A stretch of 64,000 nt of DNA from Planctomycetota bacterium (lineage in GTDB: Bacteria > Planctomycetota > UBA1135 > GCA-002686595): contig JAKLKU010000008.1 in the NCBI GenBank assembly GCA_023150475.1, positions 1-64,000 of the forward strand, written 5' to 3'. Shown one piece after another: positions 16,664-28,522 of this stretch. The translations under genes and the position numbers were made by a program. The first letter of the stretch is position 1. Every line of letters begins with the position of its first letter. The notes under the pieces are model-generated. The model had not been told where the DNA came from. It saw only the letters and a program-made list of their open reading frames with translations, and made no database searches.

Positions 16664-18232
16664 ATGCGCCACCCGTACCTTCGCTTCGCGCTCCCTGCCG
16701 CCACGCCGTTCGTGCTCGCGGCGGTCGCGACCGCCCAGTTCACCGAACCGCCCGCGATCACGTTCGTGTCCGATCCAGAGCTCGACACGATCTTCATCCT
16801 GCACGACGACAACCCTGCGAACGGGAACTTCTGGGATCCGAACGAAGTCGTGCCGCTGTACGTCGACACGGTCGGTTCCGTGCCGCTTTCCGAGCCGTGG
16901 TGCCTGACGGCGTCGAGCGACGACACGCTCTACGTCGGCGACCACGTCGAGGACGTCGTCCTCTGGCTCAACGACTTCGACGAGGACGACGACGCGAGCG
17001 TCCCCGGCCAACACGGCGTCTTCTTCGACGGCAAGCCGGGCGGCAACTTGTCCGGCGTCGTGATGGGGCACGTCAACTCGATCACGATGCAGCCGAACGT
17101 CCCGAACAACGTCGTCTGGCTCGTCACGTCGAACACGCAGGCAGGCGAGGACGACGCCGTGATCCGACTCGAGGACCTCGACTCCGACGGCGACGCGAAC
17201 GACGTCGGTGAAGCGCGGGTCTTCTACACGCGCGTCGAGAGTTCGCTCTCGGATTCCGAGCTGACGTCGATCCGCCTCGACGGCACGGGGACGGTGTACG
17301 TGCTCGAGAACGGCAGCACCGGAGCCTGGACCCGCGGCATCTGGGCGTTGCGCGACCTCGACTCGAGCGGCGCGATCGACGCGCCCGGCGAAGAGTCCCT
17401 CTTCTTCGCGCCGCCCGCGCTGCCGGCGACGCCCGAGCTGTCGTCGCTCGACCGCGACTCGAACGCACGCTTCTACGTGCTCGACCGCGCGAACCACGTC
17501 GTCTGGCGCGGCGCCGACCTCGATTCGAGCGGCGCGATCGATCCCGGCGAGGCGGCGCAGCACTGGAGCTTCGCGAACTCGATCGACGCGTGGGACTTCG
17601 CCGTGCTCGGCACCGGTGAGGTGTATCTCGGCAACTCGACGGGGCCCGACCAGCTCTTCATCACGCTCGACACGGACCTGAACGGGACGATCGGCGCCGG
17701 CGAGAGCTTCAACGCCTACGACGACACGCAGGCCGTGACGAACCTCGAAGCCGTGCGCGGCGTGGCGCTCGACTTCCACGCGCACGGTCACATCGGCACG
17801 GTCGTCTGCGACGCGTTCAGCAACCCGTGCCCGTGTGGCAACCAAGGCACGAAGACCAGCGGTTGCACGAACTCGACCGGGGCCGGCGCCGAGCTCGAAG
17901 CCATCGGTTCGACCGGCGTCGGCAACGACGACGCCGAGTTCGAAGCGTTCGATCTGCCGCCCGGCAAGTTCGCACTGCTGTTCCAAGGCAGCACGCAGGT
18001 CTCGCTGCCGTTCTTCGACGGCATCCTGTGCGCGGCGGGTCAGACGAAGCGCTTCACGCCGCAGCTCGCGGATCCGACCGGCGCGGCGCTGTGGGGCCCG
18101 GGCCTCGCGGCTGCGGGCGGCTGGGCTGCGGGCCAGACGCGCGTCTTCCAAGTCTGGTACCGCGATCCGACCGGACCGTGCGGCACCAGCGCCAACTTCT
18201 CCAACGGGTTGAAGATCACGTTCGACCCGTGA
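16664..18232 (+). CDS. Secreted protein with EF-hand-like repeats and CPCGN C-terminal module
   Basis: The 522-residue protein starts with a signal peptide cleaved near AVATAQ. The body looks like a repeat propeller with calcium-loop-like insertions: DLDSDGDANDVGE, DLDSSGAIDAPGEE, DLDSSGAIDPGE and DTDLNGTIGAGE. The C-terminal 130 residues form a separate module that begins NPCPCGNQG, contains paired cysteines and ends GPCGTSANFSNGLKITF. I know similar C-terminal modules from large secreted planctomycete proteins, where they recur across paralogues. An extracellular surface or sorting role is inferred. It is a single gene ending before a strong hairpin. Confidence 0.78.
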   Translation: MRHPYLRFALPAATPFVLAAVATAQFTEPPAITFVSDPELDTIFILHDDNPANGNFWDPNEVVPLYVDTVGSVPLSEPWCLTASSDDTLYVGDHVEDVVLWLNDFDEDDDASVPGQHGVFFDGKPGGNLSGVVMGHVNSITMQPNVPNNVVWLVTSNTQAGEDDAVIRLEDLDSDGDANDVGEARVFYTRVESSLSDSELTSIRLDGTGTVYVLENGSTGAWTRGIWALRDLDSSGAIDAPGEESLFFAPPALPATPELSSLDRDSNARFYVLDRANHVVWRGADLDSSGAIDPGEAAQHWSFANSIDAWDFAVLGTGEVYLGNSTGPDQLFITLDTDLNGTIGAGESFNAYDDTQAVTNLEAVRGVALDFHAHGHIGTVVCDAFSNPCPCGNQGTKTSGCTNSTGAGAELEAIGSTGVGNDDAEFEAFDLPPGKFALLFQGSTQVSLPFFDGILCAAGQTKRFTPQLADPTGAALWGPGLAAAGGWAAGQTRVFQVWYRDPTGPCGTSANFSNGLKITFDP

Positions 18233-18280
18233 CCGTACGGGGATTCGCACTCCCTGCATTCGCAGTTTCGCTTCCTGGTG

Positions 18281-18314
18281 GAGCGGCCCGGGTCCCACAG
18301 AGCCCGGGCCGCTC
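18281..18314 (+). terminator. 12-bp perfect hairpin after secreted-protein gene
   Basis: GAGCGGCCCGGG (18281-18292) is exactly complementary to CCCGGGCCGCTC (18303-18314) around a 10-base loop. It lies 49 bases after the stop of the secreted-protein gene. Only a weak gttcgcgtttcg follows, not a T-tract. It is a likely intrinsic-type terminator or 3'-end stabiliser. Confidence 0.65.
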
Positions 18315-18425
18315 GTTCGCGTTTCGCGCGCACGTTCCGCGCGCCGAGCGCGCCGCACGCGTGCGACGTTCGAAGCCTGTCCGACCGATTGACGCGTGCG
18401 AACGCTCATGGTTTCTTCGTCGCGG

Positions 18426-18842
18426 ATGACGCCGTCGCTCCACCGCACACGTTTCGCCGCGCTCTTCGCGCTGTGCGTCTACGTCGTCGCGTCGATCGCG
18501 CTCTTCCGCCACGAGAGCGAGTTCGTGCACGCGGTGTGCGAACACGGCGAGCGCGTGCACGTCGAGCTCGCGGCCGGAACCCACGCAGCCGCCGACTGCG
18601 CCGCCCACGAAGAGCGCCGCGGACCGCTCGTCGAAGCGGAACGCTCGCACCACGACGAGCACGCTCACACGCACTGTTCGCTCGCGCCGTCGAACGCGCC
18701 GACGCGCGCACCGGAGACGCCGAACGCGACGTTCGTCGTGCCGAGTCGAGTCACCGGCGTCTCGCCGCTCCGCGCCGTCGCGCGCGCGGAGTCGACTCCG
18801 CGTTATCTGCTCGCTCCGCATCATTCGCCGCCCCGCGGCTGA
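18426..18842 (+). CDS. His-rich small exported or membrane protein
   Basis: This 138-residue hypothetical protein has a single hydrophobic segment (FAALFALCVYVVASIALF) followed by an exported region with many His, Glu and Cys residues, including ERSHHDEHAHTHC near residue 80. The composition suggests metal binding, although no known family was recognised. Alternative starts are ATG 18408 and GTG 18396. It is flanked by two hairpins and lies upstream of an ECF sigma factor and a NicO/UreH-type transporter, which would fit a metal-homeostasis neighbourhood. That link is inference from composition and position only. Confidence 0.6.
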   Translation: MTPSLHRTRFAALFALCVYVVASIALFRHESEFVHAVCEHGERVHVELAAGTHAAADCAAHEERRGPLVEAERSHHDEHAHTHCSLAPSNAPTRAPETPNATFVVPSRVTGVSPLRAVARAESTPRYLLAPHHSPPRG

Positions 18843-18870
18843 ACTCGACGACACCCAGGCCGTCACGGCC

Positions 18871-18890
18871 GCCCGCCGCGCTTGGCGGGC
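18871..18890 (+). terminator. Hairpin after His-rich gene
   Basis: GCCCGCC (18871-18877) and GGCGGGC (18884-18890) form a perfect seven-base-pair stem with a six-base loop, 28 bases beyond the stop of the His-rich gene and 73 bases before the sigma-factor ATG. It is a candidate terminator separating the two genes. No T-tract follows. Confidence 0.5.
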
Positions 18891-18963
18891 CTAGCGAGCC
18901 GCGCCTCGAGCGCGTCCGCGTCCCTCGTCCGTTCCGAGTCCAGCCGTTCCACCGGGAGCGCCC

Positions 18964-19704
18964 ATGCATTCCGTCCATTCCGTCGCCGCGTCGTCCGCGC
19001 GCGACGCTGCAGAGCCTTCGAGGTCCGCCGACCTCGTCGTTCACCTCGACCGTTGTCTCGCGACCGCCCGCGCGATCGCCGCGAGCGAAGACCTCGCGCG
19101 CGACGCCGTGCAAGAAGCGTTGATTCTCTTTTGGACCGCCGAGTCCGAGCCCGCCGACGTCCGCGGTTGGCTCGTGCGCACGACCGCACACCGCGCGCTG
19201 CACCACTCGCGGATCGGCGCGCGGCGCGCGCGGCGCGAAGAGTTCGTCGCTGCGAACCGCGCCGAGCTCGATCCGAGCGGCGACCCGCGGCTCGCACTCG
19301 AGGCGCGCGAGCTCGGCGCCGAGATCGCACGGGCGATCCGCGCGCTGCCCGACGAGTACCGCGTGGTCTTCGAGCTCTACGAGCTCGTCGGTCTCGACTA
19401 CGACGCGATCGCGAGCCGCGTCGGCGCGCCACTCGGCACCGTGCGCTCGCGGCTCGCCCGCGCGCGCAGGAGCCTGCGCCGCCGCCTCGAACGGTGGGTC
19501 GAGTTCGATCCCGACTGCGCGCTGTGTCGCGACCGTCAGCCGAGCGGCGCGACGAGCCAGAGCACGCCGACGGCGAGCGCGGCGAGCGACGTCGCACCGA
19601 GCGCGAACTCACGTCCGCGACCAGCGCGCGAACCGAGCGCACCGAAGCTCCACGCGGCGGCGCACATCGCGGCGATGGTGCCGAGCGCGAAGCCGCCGAG
19701 GTAG
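18964..19704 (+). CDS. ECF-type RNA polymerase sigma factor
   Basis: Region 2 is seen in EDLARDAVQEALILFW and VRGWLVRTTAHRALHHSR (about residues 43-88), and region 4 in LPDEYRVVFELYELVGLDYD and IASRVGAPLGTVRSRLARAR (about 128-175). This is the layout of an extracytoplasmic-function sigma factor of the sigma70 family. The last 56 residues, after CALCRDRQPSG, are Ala/Ser/Pro-rich and lie antisense to the 3' end of the convergent transporter gene; no stop codon occurs earlier. No anti-sigma gene is adjacent. The regulon is unknown. Confidence 0.85.
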   Translation: MHSVHSVAASSARDAAEPSRSADLVVHLDRCLATARAIAASEDLARDAVQEALILFWTAESEPADVRGWLVRTTAHRALHHSRIGARRARREEFVAANRAELDPSGDPRLALEARELGAEIARAIRALPDEYRVVFELYELVGLDYDAIASRVGAPLGTVRSRLARARRSLRRRLERWVEFDPDCALCRDRQPSGATSQSTPTASAASDVAPSANSRPRPAREPSAPKLHAAAHIAAMVPSAKPPR

Positions 19705-20183
19705 AGCCCCGCGTCGAAGCGCGTCGGCAATCCGAGCGCGGGCAACACGCCGAGCAAGTGCGAACTGCCGGCGAGCCCGTGCAGCGTGCCGACGCCGAGC
19801 GCGAGGCGCAGCGGACTCGCGTGCTCGTGCTCGTGGCGCGCCGCGAAGTGCGAGTGCGCGACGCCGTCGTGCGCGTGCTCGTGGGCGCGCGCGTGGGCCT
19901 TGAAGAGCCGCGCGAGGCCCCAGAGCCCGAGACCGATCAACGTGACGCCGACGATGCGCTCGGCGAAGTTCGAGAGCGCGTCGACCGGCAAGGCTTCGCG
20001 CAGGGCCAACGCTAGCACGCCGACCAAACCGACGCCCGTGGAGTGCCCGAGCCCCCAACGCAGGCCCGCCTTCCACGCCGAGGCGCGTGACGCGACCGAG
20101 AGCGGCGCGACCGCGGCCAAGTGATCGGGCCCGGTGACCACGTGCACCGCGCCCGCGGCGAGCCCTGCGAGGAAGACGATCAC
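19536..20183 (-). CDS. NicO/UreH-type metal transporter, membrane protein
   Basis: The 215-residue protein starts at GTG 20183 with a hydrophobic segment leading to HVVTGPDHLAAVAPL, the HX(4-5)DH-type motif of the NicO/UreH (nickel/cobalt exporter-like) family. GLGHSTGV follows, then a His-rich cytosolic or periplasmic loop (AHEHAHDGVAHSHFAARHEH), and GTLHGLAGSSHLLGVLP in a later helix. Six or so membrane helices are evident. Ni2+ or Co2+ transport is the family expectation; the substrate is unproven. Its 3' 169 bases overlap the sigma-factor gene on the other strand. Confidence 0.83.
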   Translation of the reverse strand: MIVFLAGLAAGAVHVVTGPDHLAAVAPLSVASRASAWKAGLRWGLGHSTGVGLVGVLALALREALPVDALSNFAERIVGVTLIGLGLWGLARLFKAHARAHEHAHDGVAHSHFAARHEHEHASPLRLALGVGTLHGLAGSSHLLGVLPALGLPTRFDAGLYLGGFALGTIAAMCAAAWSFGALGSRAGRGREFALGATSLAALAVGVLWLVAPLG

Positions 20184-20235
20184 GCGCTGCTTCGTACTCG
20201 AATCGCGCGCGGCGCGCCAGCCTCGCCGGCGGCGT

Positions 20236-21402
20236 TCAGCGTCGACTGCGCTCTCGTTCGTACGCGGCGAGCGCGTCGGCGAGCGGCAGCGTGAGCTCGC
20301 CCTTCCAGTAACGCTTCGCGTCCCACAGCGCGAGCGCACCGATCCCGTCGCCGCGCACGCGCACCGCCCAGTGGCCGTACCGCTCCGGATCGCGCGACGT
20401 GTCGAGGGGCAGTGCGTCCACGGATTCGCGCACGACGAAGCCGCGCGGCGCCGGACGGCCGGGGTGTGCAGGGTGGCGGAGGTCTGCGAGGGCGATTGGC
20501 ACCGCCCGAGCGAGCCCGACCTCTTGGCCGTCGCGGAGCAGCACGAACTCGAGTGCGACGCTCGTCTCGAGCAATGCCAAAGGACCGTGTTCATCGACTC
20601 GGAGCTCGACCTCGGCCGCGAGCGCTTCGATGTACTCGTCGGACGATGCGGGATCGGGCACGGACGTCTCCACGATCGTGAGCTTCAGCGCGCGGCGAAC
20701 GACCGCGTCGAACTCCGGACCCGAGACCGGCACGACGATGTCGTCCACCGACTTCACCCACTCGACATCCAGTTCGAGCGTGCCGAGCCACAACCGTCCG
20801 TCACCGGTCTTGCGGCGCGAGAACGCGATGTTCGACTTCTCGATCGAGACGTCGCACGCAATCGCACGCGTGCCGGCCGGAACGAGTCCCAGCTCCTTGC
20901 CGCCCTGCCACCAGAAGCTTGGGCCTGCCTCCGGATCGAACATGCCGCAGACCGGGATGCCGTTCGAGTCGAATGCGTAGTCGAGTTCGGCGACACGCGG
21001 AGTGACGGTCAGGTTCGCTGCTGGAATCCACGACGGGATGCGCAGCGAGAGGAGCAGGGGCGCTCCTTCGACCCAGCGCTTCGGCCAGCGAATGGCCCCG
21101 CTCTTGACGAGCGCGCGCCGCCATTGTTCGTCGCTCAACGCCCGAGCTTCGACGTAGGGCCGCATGCCCGCCGCGATCGGGTCGTCGGACCATTTGCCCG
21201 ATGCCGGGTCGCGGTGGTGATGGCAGCCGATCGGCGGCAACGCGTCGATGCGCTCGTCGAGCGTGAGTTCATGCTCGGGGCGCTGATCGAGCGTGTGCTC
21301 TTGTGCGGAACGTTGCTCGCGGGGTGGCTCGCCTTGCGGCGCTCGAGCGAGTGCGCCGCATGCGACGGCTGCCGGCCACACTGACGAGAGCAGGGGGTGC
21401 AT
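20236..21402 (-). CDS. Lipoprotein-like paralogue A with ALSDEQWRRAL motif
   Basis: This 388-residue protein is of unknown function. The N-terminus (MHPLLSSVWPAAVACGA) could be a lipoprotein signal with Cys15. A conserved block EARALSDEQWRRALVKSGAI leads into a beta-rich body, and a C-terminal block ALWDAKRYWKGELTLPLADA closes it. Both blocks recur in the next gene (21493-22590), so the two are tandem paralogues with weak identity elsewhere. I associate the first motif with planctomycete hypothetical proteins, but no role is assigned. It is probably co-transcribed with its paralogue 90 bases upstream. Confidence 0.72.
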   Translation of the reverse strand: MHPLLSSVWPAAVACGALARAPQGEPPREQRSAQEHTLDQRPEHELTLDERIDALPPIGCHHHRDPASGKWSDDPIAAGMRPYVEARALSDEQWRRALVKSGAIRWPKRWVEGAPLLLSLRIPSWIPAANLTVTPRVAELDYAFDSNGIPVCGMFDPEAGPSFWWQGGKELGLVPAGTRAIACDVSIEKSNIAFSRRKTGDGRLWLGTLELDVEWVKSVDDIVVPVSGPEFDAVVRRALKLTIVETSVPDPASSDEYIEALAAEVELRVDEHGPLALLETSVALEFVLLRDGQEVGLARAVPIALADLRHPAHPGRPAPRGFVVRESVDALPLDTSRDPERYGHWAVRVRGDGIGALALWDAKRYWKGELTLPLADALAAYERERSRR

Positions 21403-21492
21403 CGCGGAGACTCGCTTTCGCGCCGGTCGCTCGTGCGGAGAGCATGGCGATGGCGGCGAACGCGCCGATCCTACCTCGCGAGCACGCCCAGA

Positions 21493-22590
21493 CTACCGTT
21501 GCGCCGGGCGGCGGCCGACCGGCACGAACCACCACGGATCGGTGCGCGGCGCGAGCGCGTCGGCGAGCGGGACCTCGAAGCTGCCGTCCCAGTAGCGCGC
21601 AGCGTCCCACTGCGCGACCACCGACTTCGACGTGCCGCGCACGACGACGGTCCAGCCAGAGAAGTCCGCCGGCGCCTCACGCAGCGCGCGCGGCGAAGGC
21701 TTGACGCCGCTCGCGCCGTGTCGGGTGTCCCACGGACCACAACCGGGGCGTGCGTGGTGGAGCTCGGGAGACCATTCACCTTCGACGTCGAGCTCGGTGC
21801 GTGCGTGCACGCGCGGGCCCTCGCGGAGCTCGACGTCGAGCGACACGCCGAGATCCGCGAGCTCGGGATGCAGCGTCGGATCGGGAACCCAGTGCACCCA
21901 CAACGAAGGCTCGGATTCCGAACGCACGACGAGGCTCGCGGCGAACGACGCGGCGACCGCGCGATCGAGCTCCGCATCGTGCGCTCCGGGCAGCGACTCC
22001 TCGAGCGTGGTCACTGGTTCGACGTCGAGGTCGAGCGTGCCCTGCCACACGAGCTCGGTGCGTGCGCGGTTCGACGGCGCCGGCTCGCGCACGACACGCA
22101 TCACGTGCACGGAGCACGGGACGACCTGCAGATCGTGCGCCAACGGACCGAGCACTTGCGTGCGCTCCGCACGCAGCCTCATCTCGACCGCGATCCCGCA
22201 GCCCTCCACGTCGAGCGTTCCGGCGGTCGCGTCGCGCCAACCGATGATCCGCGGCACGACCGTCAGCCGAGCGCGACTCCCGAGTTCGCCCGCGAGCCAC
22301 CGCGGCTCGGCGAGCGACACGGCGAACGGCCGGTCGATCGGCCAGCGCTTGCGCCAGCGGATCGCGCCGCTCGCGACGAGCGCTCGGCGCCACTGTTCGT
22401 CGCTCAGCGCGCGCGCTTCGACCGCTCGGCGCAGCTCGGCGACCGCCGGCGCTTCGGTTGGCTTCTCGTGCTCGTCGAGATGCCGTTCGCACGCGTGCGG
22501 CGGCAGCCGCTCGATCCATGGATCGAGTTCGACCTGCGCATCGGCCCCTTGGGCCGCGAGCACTTGCGAGAGGAAGAGTGCACCGAGCAT
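21493..22590 (-). CDS. Secreted paralogue B with ALSDEQWRRAL motif
   Basis: The 365-residue protein has a short signal peptide (MLGALFLSQVLAAQGADA). It shares the blocks EARALSDEQWRRALVASGAI and VAQWDAARYWDGSFEVPLAD with the downstream paralogue at 20236-21402, in the same order and at similar distances from the ends. The region between is beta-strand rich, with little sequence conservation. There is a CERHLDEHE segment near the N-terminus where paralogue A has CHHHRDP, a possible metal site. It lies downstream of the kinase-FGE gene on the same strand, separated by a strong hairpin. Confidence 0.72.
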   Translation of the reverse strand: MLGALFLSQVLAAQGADAQVELDPWIERLPPHACERHLDEHEKPTEAPAVAELRRAVEARALSDEQWRRALVASGAIRWRKRWPIDRPFAVSLAEPRWLAGELGSRARLTVVPRIIGWRDATAGTLDVEGCGIAVEMRLRAERTQVLGPLAHDLQVVPCSVHVMRVVREPAPSNRARTELVWQGTLDLDVEPVTTLEESLPGAHDAELDRAVAASFAASLVVRSESEPSLWVHWVPDPTLHPELADLGVSLDVELREGPRVHARTELDVEGEWSPELHHARPGCGPWDTRHGASGVKPSPRALREAPADFSGWTVVVRGTSKSVVAQWDAARYWDGSFEVPLADALAPRTDPWWFVPVGRRPAQR

Positions 22591-22968
22591 GTCGTTCGCG
22601 CGCGCCGCCGCGAAGAGTCGCAGCTAGCTCGCCGCGCGCCGCTCGTCACGCTCGAGCGTCGACTCGGGACGAATTCGCGACTTCTCGTCCGGTTCGGACC
22701 ACGCGCGATCAGAGCTCTGCATGACGTGCGTGGCGCGGCGACCGAGCGACCGACGAGTTCCGGCAGGGCCCGTGCCTCCGCGGACTTCCCGCGCGACTGC
22801 GGACGTTGCGCACGCGGTCCCGTTCGCACGGCTGGGCGGCGATGGCGAGCGGGCGCGGCGCGTCCTCGTGGCGCGAGCGCCGCGGACGAGGGAGACGGCG
22901 AGAGCGCGGAGGAGAGTGCCTCGCAGAGTCGGGGGCCTCGGTGTGCCTGCACCGAGGCCCTCACTTCT
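22591..22968. other. Intergenic interval holding a terminator
   Basis: This 378-base gap lies between the kinase stop and the start of paralogue B, both on the minus strand. Frames open here are Arg/Ser-rich and unconvincing. It contains the 11-bp hairpin at 22933-22960 directly behind the kinase gene and should also contain the promoter of the paralogue pair. No -10/-35 match stood out. Confidence 0.5.
22933..22960 (-). terminator. 11-bp hairpin downstream of kinase gene
   Basis: GGGCCTCGGTG (22933-22943) pairs exactly with CACCGAGGCCC (22950-22960) over a six-base loop. It lies eight bases beyond the stop of the kinase-FGE gene in the direction of transcription (minus strand). There is no T-tract, but stem strength and position support a terminator. 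Confidence 0.65.
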
Positions 22969-25857
<2,889 letters not shown>

Positions 25858-25923
25858 CCTGGGAAAAGGGATGAAGGGACGGAACCAACTCGCGCGTCTT
25901 CCACGCTAACGTCGCAACCACCG

Positions 25924-26523
25924 ATGGAGAGCACCGAACGACGATCCGCGCTCGACCCGTCCCGACCCGAGGACTGGCTCGCTCTCTGCGACGAACTCTC
26001 GCCTGCGCTCTACGCGTGGGCGAAGCTGCGGCTCAAGACGTTCGGCTTCGTCGCGGTCGCGCCGGAGGACGTCGTGCAGGAGACGTGGCTTCGCGCGCTC
26101 GCCGGTGAACGTCGTGACGGAACGCGCTGCGGCGGCGCATTGCGCGGCTGGCTCTTCGGCATCGCTCGCAACGTGCTGCTCGAACACTCGCGTGCGCACT
26201 CCGCGAGGTCGCTCCGGGAGTCGAGGCTCGCGCGTGCCGGCGAAAGTGCGTCCGAGCTGATCGCGCGTTGTGAAGACTCGGTGACGAGCGTCTGTTCGCG
26301 GCTCGAACGCGACGAGACGCTGGCGCGGTTCTTCGAGTTCGCGGACGCGCTCGACGCCGCCGATCGCGCGCTGCTGCTCGGTTGCGGATTCGAAGGTGCG
26401 ACGGCCACCGAGGTCGGCCGGCGTTTCGATCTGGCGCCGGACACGGCGATCAAACGCTGGCAGCGCCTGCGCGACGCGCTGCGCACGCGGGCGTTCGCGC
26501 AACGCATCGGGCTTTCCGACTGA
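25924..26523 (+). CDS. ECF-type RNA polymerase sigma factor
   Basis: The 199-residue protein has sigma70 region 2 in WAKLRLKTFGFVAVAPEDVV and QETWLRALAGE plus LRGWLFGIARNVLLEHSRAH (about residues 35-95). A less conserved region 4, ADRALLLGCGFEGATATEVG and RRFDLAPDTAIKRWQRLRDA, closes it. It is transcribed away from the kinase-FGE gene with only 66 bases between the starts. This sigma/kinase arrangement is frequent in planctomycetes and suggests co-regulation or direct phosphorylation. That functional coupling is inference. Confidence 0.88.
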   Translation: MESTERRSALDPSRPEDWLALCDELSPALYAWAKLRLKTFGFVAVAPEDVVQETWLRALAGERRDGTRCGGALRGWLFGIARNVLLEHSRAHSARSLRESRLARAGESASELIARCEDSVTSVCSRLERDETLARFFEFADALDAADRALLLGCGFEGATATEVGRRFDLAPDTAIKRWQRLRDALRTRAFAQRIGLSD

Positions 26524-26538
26524 CGGCGACGCGCGTGC

Positions 26539-28359
26539 TCAATCGAGCGTGCCGGCGGCTTGCGGCGCGCGGCCGGCGAGTTCGCGAGCGAGCGCCATCG
26601 CCGCTTGCGTGCTCGTCTGCCGCACCGCCTGCTCGAGGAACACGTGGCGTTCGTCGAGCTTGGCGAGCATCCCGCAGCGCCGCATGACGTCGTACGTCTT
26701 CGCGCGGACGCCGGCGAGCAGCACGATCACGCCGCGCGAGCGCAGGCGATCGAGGAAGTGCTCGAACTCCGCGAGTCCGACGGCGTCGGGATTGCGGGCT
26801 CGTTTCAGGCGCATGACGATCACCTTGGTGTCCTCGCCGATGCGTTCCTCGATCGTCTCGAGGTGTTGCTCGAGGCTGGTCGCCGCGCCGAAGAACATCT
26901 CGCCTTCGAGGCCGAAGATCAGCACGTCCTTCGCGGGCTCGTCGTCGGGCAGCCGCTCGCGCACGTGGTCCGCGTCGCTCTCGACGAACTCGGTCAAGAG
27001 CATGTTGCCGGTGCGTGGCACGGTCAGCATGAACGAGAGTACGACGCCGATCAGCACGCAGAACTCGATCGAGATGGCGAACGCGGCGACGGCGGTCATC
27101 ACGACGATCGCGGCGTCGAAGCGCGAAACGCGCACGTGGTAGCGCAGGTCGCGGAAGTTCACCATCCGCGCCGCGGTGAGCATCAACAATCCAGCGAGCG
27201 CCGCGCGAGGGATGAACCGCGCGTACGGCGCGAGCAGGAGCATGATCACGGCGACCGCGAGCGCCGAGATCACGCCGGCCCACTGCGTCCGCGCGCCGGC
27301 CTGTTGGTTGATCGCCGAACGCGTCAACGAGCCCGAACCCGGCATGCACGAGAAGAAGCTGCCCGCGAGATTCGCGCAGGCCTCCGACAGGCACTGTTGG
27401 TTCAAGTCGAGCTTCTGGCGCGTCACCGCGGCGATCGACTTCGCCATCGCGATCGCCTCGAGCATGCCGAGCAGCGCGATCGCGAGCGCGCTCGACGCGA
27501 ACTCGCGCAGCCACTCCGCATCGATGCGGGGCACCGCGAACTCCGGCAGTTTCGCCGGGATGTCGCCGACGACGCGCACGCCGAGCTCGTCGAGGCGGAA
27601 CGCCGCCGTCAGCGCCGCCATCGCGACCACGACGATCAGGAACTCCGGCAGCAGCGTCCAACCGAGCCGGCGTTTGACGAAGCGCAACGCGAGCACGAGC
27701 GCGATCGACCCGAGCCCGACGAGCAACGTCGGCCCGTGGATCGGCCCACCATCGGTGAGCGAGCTCCAGAAGCGCACGAGGAAGTGGTCGTGCACGTCGC
27801 CGACGGACTTCTGGCCGAAGAGGTTCTTCAACTGGTCGAGCACGAGCAACAGACTCGCGCCTGCCGTGAAGCCGACGATCACCGAGTGCGAGATGTAGCG
27901 AGTGAGGTCGCCGAGCCGCGCGAGGCTGATCGCGAGCTGGATGGCGCCGATGAAGAACGCCATGAAGATCGCGGCTTGGATGAGCTCGGCCTGCTCGCCG
28001 ACGTGCCCGATCGCGGCGAGCAACGCGATCGAGATCGCGTTCGTCGGACCGTTGATCAGTTGCTTCGACGAATCGAGCAACGCGCCGACCGCGGTCATCA
28101 CGATCGCCGTGAAGAGCCCGTACTGAGCGGGCAGGCCGACGATCATCGCGTACGCCATCGCCTGCGGGACCGCGACGGCCGCGACCGAGAGCCCACCGAC
28201 GGCGTCCGAACGCGCGTCGTGGAACGAGTAGTTCCGCAACGCACCGAGCGCCGGGATGTAGCGGAAGAGAGCGCGCGGGGACTTCGACGTGGTCACGGGG
28301 GGCGCGGGCCGGCTGGGGCCCGGGCGGGGGCGGCCACGATATCGACCGTGATCGGTCAT
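26539..28359 (-). CDS. SulP family inorganic anion transporter with STAS domain
   Basis: The 606-residue protein is a SulP/SLC26 transporter. Ten or more hydrophobic segments follow an N-terminus with GLSVAAVAVPQAMAYAMIVG, the SulP signature, and LINGPTNAISIALLAAIG. The C-terminal cytosolic STAS domain (about residues 445-590) includes DVLIFGLEGEMFFGAATSLE and RSRGVIVLLAGVRAKTYDVM. Family members move sulfate, bicarbonate or related anions across the inner membrane; the substrate is not evident, and no sulfate assimilation genes are near. It is convergent with the sigma gene, with 15 bases between the stops. Confidence 0.93.
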   Translation of the reverse strand: MTDHGRYRGRPRPGPSRPAPPVTTSKSPRALFRYIPALGALRNYSFHDARSDAVGGLSVAAVAVPQAMAYAMIVGLPAQYGLFTAIVMTAVGALLDSSKQLINGPTNAISIALLAAIGHVGEQAELIQAAIFMAFFIGAIQLAISLARLGDLTRYISHSVIVGFTAGASLLLVLDQLKNLFGQKSVGDVHDHFLVRFWSSLTDGGPIHGPTLLVGLGSIALVLALRFVKRRLGWTLLPEFLIVVVAMAALTAAFRLDELGVRVVGDIPAKLPEFAVPRIDAEWLREFASSALAIALLGMLEAIAMAKSIAAVTRQKLDLNQQCLSEACANLAGSFFSCMPGSGSLTRSAINQQAGARTQWAGVISALAVAVIMLLLAPYARFIPRAALAGLLMLTAARMVNFRDLRYHVRVSRFDAAIVVMTAVAAFAISIEFCVLIGVVLSFMLTVPRTGNMLLTEFVESDADHVRERLPDDEPAKDVLIFGLEGEMFFGAATSLEQHLETIEERIGEDTKVIVMRLKRARNPDAVGLAEFEHFLDRLRSRGVIVLLAGVRAKTYDVMRRCGMLAKLDERHVFLEQAVRQTSTQAAMALARELAGRAPQAAGTLD

Positions 28360-28522
28360 GGCCGTGAGACGTCATGGCTCGGCGGCGGGCGACGAGGGCT
28401 CGGCGCTGCGCGGGCGAATTGCGAGCTCGAAGGACGTCTCGGCGGGGCCGCGAGCTCGAGCGTCGAAGCTGCGCACGGCCGCGCCGGCGAGCGGACGAAC
28501 GCGTAGCCTGGAGCTCGATCCG

